A stretch of 57,239 nucleotides of DNA from Nitrospiraceae bacterium (lineage in GTDB: Bacteria > Nitrospirota > Thermodesulfovibrionia > Thermodesulfovibrionales > UBA1546), in the NCBI GenBank assembly GCA_003599795.1, contig QZJQ01000012.1:1-57239 (forward strand), written 5' to 3'. The notes beneath the pieces were generated by a model, which made no database searches, had not been told where the DNA came from, and saw only the letters and a program-made list of their open reading frames with translations. Below, in pieces: positions 19,809 to 28,811 of this stretch. The position numbers were made by a program, and so were the translations under genes. How positions within the stretch are numbered: position 1 is the first letter of the stretch; each line of letters starts with the position of its first letter.

Positions 19809-22800
19809 TCAGATAACGGCCTCTGCCCTGTTTCTGCCTTTCTCTACAGCAAGTGAAAGAGCCTTTTCCGCTGACTGTATCAACTCCTCAGCAGACTGCC
19901 CGCTGAATTCTAAGATGCCTGCGCTTGCGGTAAGCCTGCCGCTCGGCTGGCCTTCCTCTTTAAGAAACGGATAATCATGAATTGTTGCAAGCGCTCTTTT
20001 GCACAAGGCAATTCCTGATGAAAGATATGTGTTGGTAAGAATCATTGCAAAGGCATCACTGCCATACCTTACGACAACATCGGAACCTCTGATATTCTTC
20101 CTCAAAAGTTCCGATACCTTACGCAATGCAAGATTCCCGTAGTATTCTCCGTGCCTGTTCGTGTAATGGGTGAAGTAGTCAACTCCGAATATTGCTATTA
20201 CAAAAGGAAGGTTATACCGCCTTGCCCTGCTGGTTTCCTGTGCCAGCCTTATCTGGAAATATCTGTGATTGAAAATCCCTGTTATCTCATCAATAAGCCC
20301 TGCCCTTTTTGGATGTAAGACCTCAAGGTCTCTCAGGTGTGTAATAAGCGCCTTTGAACTAAGAGCATCTTTTCTAAGCACCTTTTCTATCTGCCCTGTC
20401 ATAGACAGGCTTTCTTCTTCTGAAAGCGCGCTGGATGTAAGGGCAAACAAGGGCATCATTTTTGTTGCAGGATTTTCTTTAAAAGTCTTGATCAGATTAA
20501 ACCCGCCTTCCGGAATATTCAGGTCTATAATTGCCAGATTCGGATTGGTTGCCAGGGCCAGATTAATGCCCTCCTGAGAATTGGCCGCTGAGTGCACAAG
20601 AAATCCTTCGTTGCCAAGTATATTCTGAAAATGCTTTTGAATGCCCGCATCGCCTGTAACTGTGAGCACAGTGACAGGATAGCGCTTCTTTTTTGTTGCC
20701 GAAGAGATATGTTCAAGCCTGCTCAGGATATTTGCCTTATCCAAAGGCTTTACAATGTAATCTACGGCTCCAAGGGCAAACCCGAGCTCTTTATTATCTA
20801 TTATTGAATGGATAATCACAGGGATATCGCTTGTCTCAGAGTCTGCCTTCAGAGACTGCAGAACCTCCCAGCCGTTTTTCCTTGGGAGCATTATATCAAG
20901 AGTTATGGCAAAGGGCTGAACCTCTTTTGCCAGCCTTATCGCCTCTACGCCGTTGTATGCATGCACAGTTCTGTATCCGGCCTTGGAAAGATGGATGGCT
21001 AATAATTCTGATGTAGGAATGTCATCCTCAACAACAAGAACCAGCGGAGCGTTCACGGCATCATCTGCAATAGCGGCTATAGCTTCCGGCAATTCCTGTT
21101 TTTCTTCCTCGTATTGCTCAGACATAACCACCGGAATATATACATTAAATGTGCTTCCCTTGCCGAAATCGCTCTCTGCGTCTATATATCCGCCATGCAG
21201 CTCAACAAGCTTCTTTGTCAGAGACAGTCCAAGTCCTGTGCCTTCAGTTGCCTTTGACGGGTCCAGTTGTTCAAATTCATCAAATACCCTTTCTATATCC
21301 TCAGCCCTGATGCCGATACCGGTATCCCAGACCGAAAGTTTTAAAAATTCCTGACCCTTGCCTGCCCATGGGAACAAGTCCCCGTTAATGAATTTTTCTG
21401 TCCTTACTCCTACGCTGCCTGATTCCGGCGTAAACTTTACGGCATTAGACAGCAGATTATATAAAATCTGCTTAAACTTGACTTTGTCTGCAGTGAAATT
21501 GGGAACCTCGTGGCTTATGTCTGTTTTTAATTCTATATGCTTCCTGTCCGCAAGATGCTTGACAACCATAAGCACCTCGTTTGTGACATCCTTTAAAGAG
21601 CATATCTCACATGATAACTCTATTCTGCCTGCCTCTATCTTTGCGAGGTCTAATATATTGTTTACAAGATGCAAGAGGTGTTTGCCTGAGTTGAGTATGT
21701 TCGTTATATGCTTTTGCTGCTTCTCATTTATGTCTCCGAAGGCCCTGTCAAGGAGAACTTCTGAAAACCCGACAATGGAATGAAGCGGAGTCCGCAGCTC
21801 ATGGCTCATATTAGCTATGAACCTCCCCTTTATCTCATTGGCCCTTCTGAGTTCTCTGTTTATTTTTTCAAGCTCTCTTGTTCTTTCAAGCACCTTTTCC
21901 TCAAGGCTCTGCGTGAGCTCTTCGAGCTCTTTGTTTTTATCCTTAAGTTTTTCCCGTAACTGCTTTTCTTCTGTGATGTCTTTGCTAACGCCGACTGTGC
22001 CGATGATATTGCCGGCCTTATCCCTGAGGCGGGAGATGGTGAGGCTTATGTCCACATGAGAGCCGTCTTTTTTCTGAAGTTTTGTTTCGTAATTAAATAC
22101 AGCCCCTTCTTCTTTAAGCGCCTCAAGAATTTTTGCCCTTTCTTCCTTGTCCACATAAAACTCGGCAGCGTTCCTCCCTATAACCTCATCTGCCCTGTAG
22201 CCGAGAATCCTTCCCCCGCCTTTTGAAAATTTAACAATCCTGCCCTTGTTGTCGGTTGTGGCAATCATATCCTGTGAATCATCAAGCACTCCCTGAAGAT
22301 AACCAAATGATTCCTCAAGCTCGTGCATGAGCTTAAATTTTTCTATTGCCTGCGCAGCAAAAGAAGAGAAAATCTTTATGAGATTTTTATGCCTTTCTGT
22401 AAACTCCCTCGGCTTGAAATCATCCAGATAGAGAATCCCGACAATGCCTTCGTCAAGAAGAAGCGGGGATGCAAGCAGTGACTTTATTCCTCCCTGTAAT
22501 ATCTTTGTGCCCTTAAGTAGCGGTTCTTTCTCCGTGTCCTGAAACTCAACAGGTTCCTTGTCCTTGAGTATGCGGTATGTAAGGCCATCCTTTCTTGGCT
22601 GCCATCGTTGTTCTTTAAAAAACTCACGGCTCAGCCCCCTATGTGCAGCCATAACCATTTCATCGCCGTCAATGAGGGCAATGCTGCCGGCAGGTGTTTC
22701 CGTGAGTTTCAAGGCAGACTTTAATACCTTATCTAAAACCTCTTTTAGATTTACGGCTTTTGTAATGGTGATGCCATTCTGGTAGAGGACGCCCATATCG

Positions 22801-23129
22801 TTCTTTGCAAGCTGCTGCCTTTTTACAAGGTCCCAGAGGAATTTTGCGCTTGTGCCTTCAATAATCTCTACCGGGTAAGGAGCAGCCTGTTTAATGAACA
22901 CGCTGACCTTTGGCTCGCCTGTTGTATTTATTACAATCTCAGGGCTCTGGCTGAAGAGGTCCCTCACATCATTGGCAATAAATACACCCCACTCTTTTGC
23001 AAGGTTAAGACCCGGTGCTTTATTGTCCCTGTCAGTTATGCCTACTACCTTTACCTCGCCGTTTATATGAAATACTTCAAGAAGATAGCTTCCGCCTTTT
23101 CCAGCCCCTACTATTGCAACCTTAATCAT
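19809..23129 (-). CDS. Giant hybrid histidine kinase with N-terminal Rossmann domain and degenerate GGDEF
   Basis: Soluble 1106-aa protein without membrane helices. Order: Rossmann nucleotide-binding fold (VAIVGAGKGGSYLL, 4-17; to about 105), GAF (about 125-265), PAS (about 275-390), coiled coil (390-435), HisKA with phosphoacceptor His443 in MSHELRTPLHS, HATPase with DTGIGI and GTGLGLSLTKKL, receiver 1 (Asp745), receiver 2 (Asp869, weak acidic pocket), then a GGDEF-fold domain with GSDAF (1023-1027) in place of GGDEF. An RGSD I-site (1014-1017) is kept five residues before it, so the last domain probably binds c-di-GMP rather than makes it. The start overlaps the stop of the HD-GYP regulator gene (ATGA), so the two are co-translated and likely partners. 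Confidence 0.88.
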   Translation of the reverse strand: MIKVAIVGAGKGGSYLLEVFHINGEVKVVGITDRDNKAPGLNLAKEWGVFIANDVRDLFSQSPEIVINTTGEPKVSVFIKQAAPYPVEIIEGTSAKFLWDLVKRQQLAKNDMGVLYQNGITITKAVNLKEVLDKVLKSALKLTETPAGSIALIDGDEMVMAAHRGLSREFFKEQRWQPRKDGLTYRILKDKEPVEFQDTEKEPLLKGTKILQGGIKSLLASPLLLDEGIVGILYLDDFKPREFTERHKNLIKIFSSFAAQAIEKFKLMHELEESFGYLQGVLDDSQDMIATTDNKGRIVKFSKGGGRILGYRADEVIGRNAAEFYVDKEERAKILEALKEEGAVFNYETKLQKKDGSHVDISLTISRLRDKAGNIIGTVGVSKDITEEKQLREKLKDKNKELEELTQSLEEKVLERTRELEKINRELRRANEIKGRFIANMSHELRTPLHSIVGFSEVLLDRAFGDINEKQQKHITNILNSGKHLLHLVNNILDLAKIEAGRIELSCEICSLKDVTNEVLMVVKHLADRKHIELKTDISHEVPNFTADKVKFKQILYNLLSNAVKFTPESGSVGVRTEKFINGDLFPWAGKGQEFLKLSVWDTGIGIRAEDIERVFDEFEQLDPSKATEGTGLGLSLTKKLVELHGGYIDAESDFGKGSTFNVYIPVVMSEQYEEEKQELPEAIAAIADDAVNAPLVLVVEDDIPTSELLAIHLSKAGYRTVHAYNGVEAIRLAKEVQPFAITLDIMLPRKNGWEVLQSLKADSETSDIPVIIHSIIDNKELGFALGAVDYIVKPLDKANILSRLEHISSATKKKRYPVTVLTVTGDAGIQKHFQNILGNEGFLVHSAANSQEGINLALATNPNLAIIDLNIPEGGFNLIKTFKENPATKMMPLFALTSSALSEEESLSMTGQIEKVLRKDALSSKALITHLRDLEVLHPKRAGLIDEITGIFNHRYFQIRLAQETSRARRYNLPFVIAIFGVDYFTHYTNRHGEYYGNLALRKVSELLRKNIRGSDVVVRYGSDAFAMILTNTYLSSGIALCKRALATIHDYPFLKEEGQPSGRLTASAGILEFSGQSAEELIQSAEKALSLAVEKGRNRAEAVI

Positions 23130-24118
23130 TCCTTGTTTTCCCTTCCTCTCATCATCTCTACAAACTTTTCAAGAAGCGCAGGGTCCCACTGTCCTGAATC
23201 TTTCTCTTCCTCCATCCTCCTGATCGCTTCTTCAATGGACGCAGGGCCTCTGTACGGCCTCTCGGATACCATAGCGTCAAAGGCATCTACTATTGACAAA
23301 ATTCTTGCCATAAAGGGTATCCCATCCTTTTTAAGCCCCTCAGGAAATCCGCTGCCGTCCCATCTTTCATGATGATGCCTGATAGCAGGGAGAATCACAC
23401 TGAGAGAATAAAGAGGCTTGCATATATTTTCGCCAATAACTGCATGCTGTTCTACAAGGCGTAATTCTGTTCTTGTAAGAGAGCCTTTTTTGTAGAGAAT
23501 AGAGTCTCCTATCCCAATTTTGCCGATATCATGAAGAGCGCCTGCTTTTTTGACAAACCCCTGTTCTTTTTCCGGAAGCCCGATAAAGGCGGCAAATTCC
23601 GCTGAAAGTTTTCCCACCCTTTCCGAATGCCCTTTTGTATAAGGATCTTTTGACTCCAATGCAACCGCCAGCGTAAGAATTACACTCTCTGAATGGTCGA
23701 GTTCTTCCTGAAGTTTTCTGAATTTAAGCAGTGAACGGACCTTTGTGGTAAGTTCAATGGATTTAAAGGGCTTGGTTATAAAGTCATCAGCGCCTGCTTC
23801 AATGCCGGCTATTTTGTCTTCCAGTTCTGCCAGAGAAGTTACAAGAATTACAGGGAAAAATCTCGCGCCGCTTTTCTCTTTCAGCTTTTTACAGAGGTCA
23901 TAGCCGCTCATGCCCGGCATCATTACGTCAAGGATAGCCATATCAGGCGAGGACTTTTCAAGAAGCTGAAGCGCCTCATCGGCATTATGTGCTGTCAGGA
24001 CATGGCAGCCTTCTTTCTCAAAGATAGCCTCCATCAGTTCTAAGTGAACATCGAGGTCATCCGCAATGAGGATAGAAGCCTTTTCTTCTTCTATCAAGCA
24101 TTCAGGATAGGTTACCAC
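23126..24118 (-). CDS. Response regulator with HD-GYP c-di-GMP phosphodiesterase domain (RpfG-like)
   Basis: Receiver domain (about 14-130) with phosphoacceptor Asp in AILDVMMPGMSGYD and the TKPF lysine motif, then an HD-GYP domain (about 145-325) with HDIGKIG, HHERWDGSGFPEG and the metal-binding DAFDAM. Predicted to hydrolyse c-di-GMP when phosphorylated by a partner kinase, most likely the hybrid kinase encoded directly downstream with a 4-base overlap. The start is a GTG at 24118 without an obvious ribosome-binding site. Length of 330 aa is usual for RpfG-type proteins. Confidence 0.92.
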   Translation of the reverse strand: MVTYPECLIEEEKASILIADDLDVHLELMEAIFEKEGCHVLTAHNADEALQLLEKSSPDMAILDVMMPGMSGYDLCKKLKEKSGARFFPVILVTSLAELEDKIAGIEAGADDFITKPFKSIELTTKVRSLLKFRKLQEELDHSESVILTLAVALESKDPYTKGHSERVGKLSAEFAAFIGLPEKEQGFVKKAGALHDIGKIGIGDSILYKKGSLTRTELRLVEQHAVIGENICKPLYSLSVILPAIRHHHERWDGSGFPEGLKKDGIPFMARILSIVDAFDAMVSERPYRGPASIEEAIRRMEEEKDSGQWDPALLEKFVEMMRGRENKE

Positions 24119-24172
24119 GAATAATTAAACCACCTGACTGCCCTGTTTGTCAAGAACTAAGGCGGAACGGGT

Positions 24173-24240
24173 TTGCTTTAGAGCAGCAGAGCAGTATTTT
24201 ACCTGATGCACTGTTGCGCTTCTGCGCTATTGCTCTAATG
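24173..24240. repeat. Word-repeat spacer (GCAGAGCAG / CTGCGCTATTGC type)
   Basis: TTTAGAGCAGCAGAGCAG on the left and CTGTTGCGCTTCTGCGCTATTGCTCTAA on the right form an imperfect inverted pair. The same words return at 43346-43425 and 47457-47512. The spacer lies between the phosphofructokinase stop and the HD-GYP start. Confidence 0.55.
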
Positions 24241-25455
24241 TTACAGATGCCTTTTGGGCGCTCCTTTAGTTTCCACAAGTTCGTATCCAAATTTCTGCGG
24301 CTTCCTTCCGAAGCAGGTGCCGAGGCTTTCAAACAGCGCTACCTCGCTAATATCCACTTCCCTTCTTTTTATAGCCTCTGACGTAGGGATATAATTTATC
24401 TTGTTTCCTTCCACATCAACTACTGTATTGCCTGTTTTGCCTTCAAGCAACAGCAGTACTGACGCCGCACCGGCCCTCTGCCCGAAATTAACGTCATATG
24501 CAGATGATGGCCCTGAACGCACAAGGTGCCCCGGTGTTACTTCCCTGACCTCGGGTATCTCGTAAACTCCGGGCGCATACATCCCCGCTCTCTTCATAAA
24601 TTCTTTTACGTCAGGGTCTGCCTTCAGCCTTTTTTCAAGCTGCTGCTTGACGTATTTCCCTGCTCCCGCAAGTTTTTTATGGCCGAATGCGTCAACCCCG
24701 GCTGATTCGTCATACAAAAGTTCACCGCCTGCAGTTTTGATTCCTTCGGCTGCTACAATAATATATGTGCCAGCCTTAACATCACTTCTTTCCACGCGCG
24801 CAAAATATGTGGTCTTCATGTGGCTGTACACGACATCAAAATCAACCGGTATCTCGGGGAGAAGAATACAGTCAGCCTCAGCGCCCACACCCCCGCGCAT
24901 GGCAGTGTGCCCCACGTACCTGCCGAAAACTTCCATCACAATAATCCTGTTGTGGCTCAGCCCGGTTGTCTTTATGTCCCTTGTAAAAAGGGCAATCCTG
25001 TTTACTGCAGAATCTCCTCCGACACTGTAGGGCTGAAGGTCCAGGTCCATGGTCTTAGGCACATGAACGCAGGGGATGCCGTGAGAGTTCAGGTCTATAA
25101 CAACGCTTCCGGTATCATCACCGCCGCTTATAATCAGGGCGTCTATCTTAAATTTTTTAAGCCCGGCCTTAATCCTGTCGTAAGTATTAGGGTCTTTTAT
25201 TTTGCTTATCTTTACCCTTGAATGCCCTGCCTCGGAACCTGCAAGGGACGCCTCAATGCGGCTCACCCTCTCGGCATCCAGGACTACAACCTTTTCAAGG
25301 TCCACAAGGTTATAAAGCCCTGCATAACCGTTCGGGATTACTACTGTCTCAATTCCATGAGCGTATGCCTCCCGCGCAGCGCTTTTGATAACCGCATTTA
25401 AGCCTCCGCAGTCTCCGCCGCTTGTGATAATTCCGATTCTCTTTATATCAGCCAT
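24241..25455 (-). CDS. pfp: 6-phosphofructokinase, probably pyrophosphate-dependent
   Basis: Phosphorylates fructose 6-phosphate in glycolysis. The fold starts IGIITSGGDCGGLNAVI; the phosphoryl-donor loop reads ISGGDDTGS, and the catalytic loop VPKTMDLDL. In this family GGDD plus a Lys in PKTxD marks pyrophosphate users, whereas ATP enzymes carry GGDGS and a Gly at the Lys position. So I infer a PPi-PFK, which would be reversible. A family variation is PKTMDLD where PKTIDND is usual. MEVFGRYVGHTAM is the substrate helix. ATG at 25455 follows AGGAGGG. Length is 404 aa. Confidence 0.87.
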   Translation of the reverse strand: MADIKRIGIITSGGDCGGLNAVIKSAAREAYAHGIETVVIPNGYAGLYNLVDLEKVVVLDAERVSRIEASLAGSEAGHSRVKISKIKDPNTYDRIKAGLKKFKIDALIISGGDDTGSVVIDLNSHGIPCVHVPKTMDLDLQPYSVGGDSAVNRIALFTRDIKTTGLSHNRIIVMEVFGRYVGHTAMRGGVGAEADCILLPEIPVDFDVVYSHMKTTYFARVERSDVKAGTYIIVAAEGIKTAGGELLYDESAGVDAFGHKKLAGAGKYVKQQLEKRLKADPDVKEFMKRAGMYAPGVYEIPEVREVTPGHLVRSGPSSAYDVNFGQRAGAASVLLLLEGKTGNTVVDVEGNKINYIPTSEAIKRREVDISEVALFESLGTCFGRKPQKFGYELVETKGAPKRHL

Positions 25456-25470
25456 AAAACCCTCCTGATA

Positions 25471-25536
25471 ACGTTATTGCGTTTATTTTTTCTTATCGCT
25501 ATAACGCTCAACGCTGAACGCTATAACGCTCTTGTC
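25471..25536. repeat. AACGCT word-repeat spacer
   Basis: Words of the type ATAACGCT/CAACGCTGAACGCT recur (CGCTATAACGCTCAACGCTGAACGCTATAACGCTC, split here over 25497-25532) with TAACGTTATTGCG on the left as a partial inverted partner. The same word family occupies 29608-29684. Confidence 0.55.
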
Positions 25537-25678
25537 TGCCGTCTATTATAAAACCACTTTCATCTAATTTTCCATCATCCTCTAAAACTCATTCAAAATG
25601 AGGCGAATGCTGTCCTGTTTATTCTGTTTTGCTCCCTCCGAGCACCCAATACAAGACGGTTATATGATATAATATCCA

Positions 25679-26407
25679 ATGCCTTGTGTGAAGATAGGAT
25701 GCAGCGGGTTCCTGTACGATAACTGGCAGGGGACCTTTTATCCTAACGAACTCTCCAAAAAGCAGTGGCTTGAATACTATTGCAAGAAATTCGCAACTGT
25801 TGAGCTTAACGTCACTTTTTACAGGGTACCAGAAAAAGAGACTTTTTCAAAGTGGTATAGCGAAACTCCCAAAGACTTTACAATCTCCCTTAAAGGCAGC
25901 AGGTCTATAACCCATGTTAAAAAATTAAAGTCCCCTGCCGAGCCTCTGGATGTATTTTTTTCAAGAATAACAGCGCTGAGAGAGAAACTTGGGGTGGTTC
26001 TGTGGCAGTTTCCGCCTGACTTTAAGGCAGATACCGGTAAACTGCAAGAATTTCTTGAAGCGCTAAGCCAATACCACGCAAGAAATGCCTTTGAATTCAG
26101 GGACAAGAGCTGGATGAATAAAAAAATCATAACGCTTCTGGGAAGAAACAATATAGCGCTGTGTTTTGCCGACTGGCCTGATTTCTTATGCGATGCTCCG
26201 GTTACCGCTGATTTCGTATATGTCAGGAGACACGGCGCTGACGGGAAATGCGCCTCTTGCTATACAACTGAGCAGCTAAAGACAGAGGCAAAGGCAATAA
26301 AAAAATTTCTGAAGGATGGCAAGGACATTTTCCTGTATTTCAATAATGAAGCCTGCGGGTATGCTCCGAAAAATGCAAAAGAGCTCAAAAATATTCTTAG
26401 AAAGTGA
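25679..26407 (+). CDS. DUF72 family protein
   Basis: TIM-barrel-like protein of the widespread DUF72 (YecE) family, whose biochemical role is not established. Family features seen: the N-terminal IGCSGF.Y..W.G.FYP pattern, ELNVTFYR near residue 42, the VVLWQFPPDF stretch near 98, EFRDKSW near 140, YVRRHG near 180 and FLYFNNEACGYAP near the end. Length of 242 aa is normal. ATG at 25679 follows a 143-nt stretch in which I see nothing beyond a short A/T-rich promoter-like region (TATATGATATAAT). recN follows on the same strand. Confidence 0.9.
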   Translation: MPCVKIGCSGFLYDNWQGTFYPNELSKKQWLEYYCKKFATVELNVTFYRVPEKETFSKWYSETPKDFTISLKGSRSITHVKKLKSPAEPLDVFFSRITALREKLGVVLWQFPPDFKADTGKLQEFLEALSQYHARNAFEFRDKSWMNKKIITLLGRNNIALCFADWPDFLCDAPVTADFVYVRRHGADGKCASCYTTEQLKTEAKAIKKFLKDGKDIFLYFNNEACGYAPKNAKELKNILRK

Positions 26408-26433
26408 AATAAAAATAGCGCTGTCTGCATTCA

Positions 26434-28077
26434 ATGCTTAAAGAACTCAGGATAAAAAATCTCGCTATAATTGATGATCTCAAAATAAGATTTGAAACAG
26501 GCCTTAATGTCTTAACAGGAGAGACAGGCGCCGGAAAGTCAATAATTGTTGATGCCCTCGGGCTTGCTCTTGGAGAAAGGGCCCAGACAGATATGATTAA
26601 AAGCGGGAAGGGTGAAGCGTCTGTTGAGGCGTTCTTTGAGGTCTCAGGCCATCCGATGCTTGCGGAAATGGGCATTATCTCCGAAGACGGGATTGTGATA
26701 CGCAGAAATATCTCATCATCAGGGAAGAGCAGGGCCTATATAAATGATTCTCTTGTTAACATCCAGAGCCTGTCTGCAGTAGGCAAAACCCTCGTTGACA
26801 TGCACGGGCAGCATGAACACCAGAGCCTTCTTTCAGCGGATAATCAGAGAACCCTTCTGGATTTTTACGGCAAACTCCATGACAAAAGGGCAGAAGTTGA
26901 GGCGCTGTTTCATGAAGTTCAGGAGCTTAAAAAAGAACTCGGCAAACTTAAGGAAAATGTTAAGGAACGCATGCAGCGGATTGACCTGCTGAGTTTCCAG
27001 ATAAATGAAATAGACACTGCTTCGCTTAAAACAGGGGAAAAGGAAGCGCTGGAAGAAGAGAGGACTATACTTTCAAACCTGAATAGACTGAATGAGCTTG
27101 TAGAAACAGCATATACAATGCTCTACTCATCAGAAGGCGCATGCACAGAGCAGCTCGACGCTGTGATCTCAAAACTCAGGGAGATGGCTGCAATTGACCA
27201 GAGCATCGCTGAAACCCTGGAACTTCTTGAATCAGCAAAGCCCCTGCTTGAAGACGGGGCCCTGTCGTTGAGGGGGTTTAAGCAAAAATATGACCTGGAC
27301 CCAAAGCGGCTTGAAACCGCAGAGGAAAGGCTTGAGGCCATAAAAAAACTTGAGAAAAAATACGGAGACGGCGCTGACGCAATAATCGCCTACAGGGATA
27401 AAACTGAAAAAGAACTATCAAGCCTGAAACATTCTGATGAAAAAATTGACCGGCTTGAAAATCAACTCAGAGAAAAAGAAGAGAGACTCATGGATTCAGC
27501 GTCTCATCTATCGGAAAAAAGAAAACAGACGGCAAAAGATATAAGCAAGGCAGTAGAAAAAATATTAAAAGAACTTGCATTTGAAAAGGCCGGATTCACA
27601 GTTGACGTCATGCCGTCTCCACTGTCTTCTTCAGGCCTTGATGCAATTGAATTCCTTTTTTCGGCAAACCCCGGGGAGCCTCTTAAGCCTCTTTCAAGGG
27701 TTGCATCCGGCGGAGAGCTCTCAAGGATAATGCTTGCTCTAAAGAATATTCTTGCTGACGTTGACAGCATCCCGGTGCTGATATTTGACGAGGTTGACGC
27801 CGGCATAGGAGGAAGAACAGCTGAAAGCGTAGGCACAAAATTAAAAAGGCTTTCAAGGGCTCATCAGGTTATATGCATAACCCATCTTCCTCAGATAGCG
27901 TCGGCAGCGGATTTTCACATAATGACAGAAAAGTCCCAGAAAAAAGACAGCACTTCAGTAAGGATAAAGGAACTCACTCCGGATGAGCGCACGGCTGAGA
28001 TAGCGCGAATGCTCAGCGGCAAAATAACTGACGTGTCTTTAAAACATGCCGGGGAACTGCTTGAAAGGTCCGCCTAA
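26434..28077 (+). CDS. recN: DNA repair protein RecN
   Basis: SMC-like ATPase that acts early in double-strand break repair. The Walker A motif GETGAGKSI is at about residues 29-37. A long coiled-coil region lies in the middle (about 150-380), followed by the ABC signature RVASGGELSRIMLALK and Walker B VLIFDEVDAGIGG. The THLPQIAS switch follows. Length of 547 aa is normal. ATG at 26434. The frame ends 14 bases before a ferredoxin gene, with which it may be co-transcribed. Confidence 0.96.
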   Translation: MLKELRIKNLAIIDDLKIRFETGLNVLTGETGAGKSIIVDALGLALGERAQTDMIKSGKGEASVEAFFEVSGHPMLAEMGIISEDGIVIRRNISSSGKSRAYINDSLVNIQSLSAVGKTLVDMHGQHEHQSLLSADNQRTLLDFYGKLHDKRAEVEALFHEVQELKKELGKLKENVKERMQRIDLLSFQINEIDTASLKTGEKEALEEERTILSNLNRLNELVETAYTMLYSSEGACTEQLDAVISKLREMAAIDQSIAETLELLESAKPLLEDGALSLRGFKQKYDLDPKRLETAEERLEAIKKLEKKYGDGADAIIAYRDKTEKELSSLKHSDEKIDRLENQLREKEERLMDSASHLSEKRKQTAKDISKAVEKILKELAFEKAGFTVDVMPSPLSSSGLDAIEFLFSANPGEPLKPLSRVASGGELSRIMLALKNILADVDSIPVLIFDEVDAGIGGRTAESVGTKLKRLSRAHQVICITHLPQIASAADFHIMTEKSQKKDSTSVRIKELTPDERTAEIARMLSGKITDVSLKHAGELLERSA

Positions 28078-28091
28078 GGCGAAAGGAGCGC

Positions 28092-28352
28092 ATGAAAGGA
28101 AAAATCGCAATAGACAGACAATTGTGCAAGGGTTGTAAATACTGTGTAATGTCCTGTCCTAAAGGAGTTATAGTAATTGAAGAGCAATTCAACAAGATGG
28201 GATATTTCACTGCCTATCCTGAACAAATAGAAAAATGCACAGGGTGCGCATTATGCGCGCAGATGTGCCCTGAACTCGCTATAGAGGTATGGGCGGAAAG
28301 CAAGCCTGATAAGTCCGGACTCGCCAAGGCGGGCAGGAAGAAAAAGGCTTGA
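28092..28352 (+). CDS. Two-cluster [4Fe-4S] ferredoxin, KorD-like
   Basis: An 86-aa protein with two CxxCxxCxxxCP sites (CKGCKYCVMSCPKG at about 13 and CTGCALCAQMCPE at about 50). The sequence between them, with GYFTAYP, is typical of the delta subunit of 2-oxoacid:ferredoxin oxidoreductases. The alpha and beta subunits would normally follow, but here an HU gene follows, so this is an orphan or works as a free electron carrier. The tail is a lysine-rich extension. AAAGGAG lies before the ATG at 28092. Confidence 0.85.
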   Translation: MKGKIAIDRQLCKGCKYCVMSCPKGVIVIEEQFNKMGYFTAYPEQIEKCTGCALCAQMCPELAIEVWAESKPDKSGLAKAGRKKKA

Positions 28353-28408
28353 TTTTATTACATCAATAGATATAAATTTAAATCAGCACGACATAATGGA
28401 GGTTTTTT

Positions 28409-28687
28409 ATGACAAGATCGGTACTTGTAGACAAAATATCTGAGAAAGTTGAAGGACTTACAAGGAAACAGACAGAGATAGTAATAGAAACGGTTTTTGA
28501 CAGCGTAAAAGAAGCGCTTCAGCGTGGAGAAAAGATAGAGATAAGGGGCTTCGGGAATTTCAGGCTAAAGACAAGGAACCCGAGAAAAGCAAGGAACCCC
28601 AAGACAGGCGCAAGCGTTGATGTCCCTGCAAAGAAGGTACTCCACTTCAAGGTCGGGAAAGAACTCAGGGAACTCCTGAACGCATAG
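28409..28687 (+). CDS. hup: HU/IHF-family DNA-binding protein
   Basis: A 92-aa nucleoid protein that bends DNA as a dimer. The signature IRGFGNFRLKTRNPRKARNPKTG (quoted in two overlapping parts: IRGFGNFRLKTR and RNPRKARNPKTG) forms the beta-arm, with the intercalating proline in RNPKTG. An N-terminal helical pair (residues 3-40) is present. I cannot tell HU from IHF subunit by eye; the arm is somewhat IHF-like. GGAGG precedes the ATG at 28409. Confidence 0.92.
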   Translation: MTRSVLVDKISEKVEGLTRKQTEIVIETVFDSVKEALQRGEKIEIRGFGNFRLKTRNPRKARNPKTGASVDVPAKKVLHFKVGKELRELLNA

Positions 28688-28733
28688 GTTGCTTTTATTT
28701 TGCCTTCTGTGGTATAAATAACAACTCCTTGCT

Positions 28734-28777
28734 CTCCGAGTTGCTCGGAGGGCTATAATCCTCCCGGGATGCTCGGG
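28734..28777. repeat. Two CCGAG-type hairpins upstream of rpsF
   Basis: CTCCGAG/CTCGGAG with a TTG loop (28734-28750) and CCCG..CGGG around GGATGCT (28763-28777). They sit in the leader of the S6-SSB-S18 operon, 40-80 bases before rpsF. In other bacteria this operon is autoregulated by an S6:S18-binding leader RNA. I could not see the CCG-bulge fold of that element clearly, so this may be a dispersed hairpin instead. Confidence 0.4.
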
Positions 28778-28811
28778 ACTCGGGGTGAAAATCCATAAGG
28801 AGGTGTTCTCT

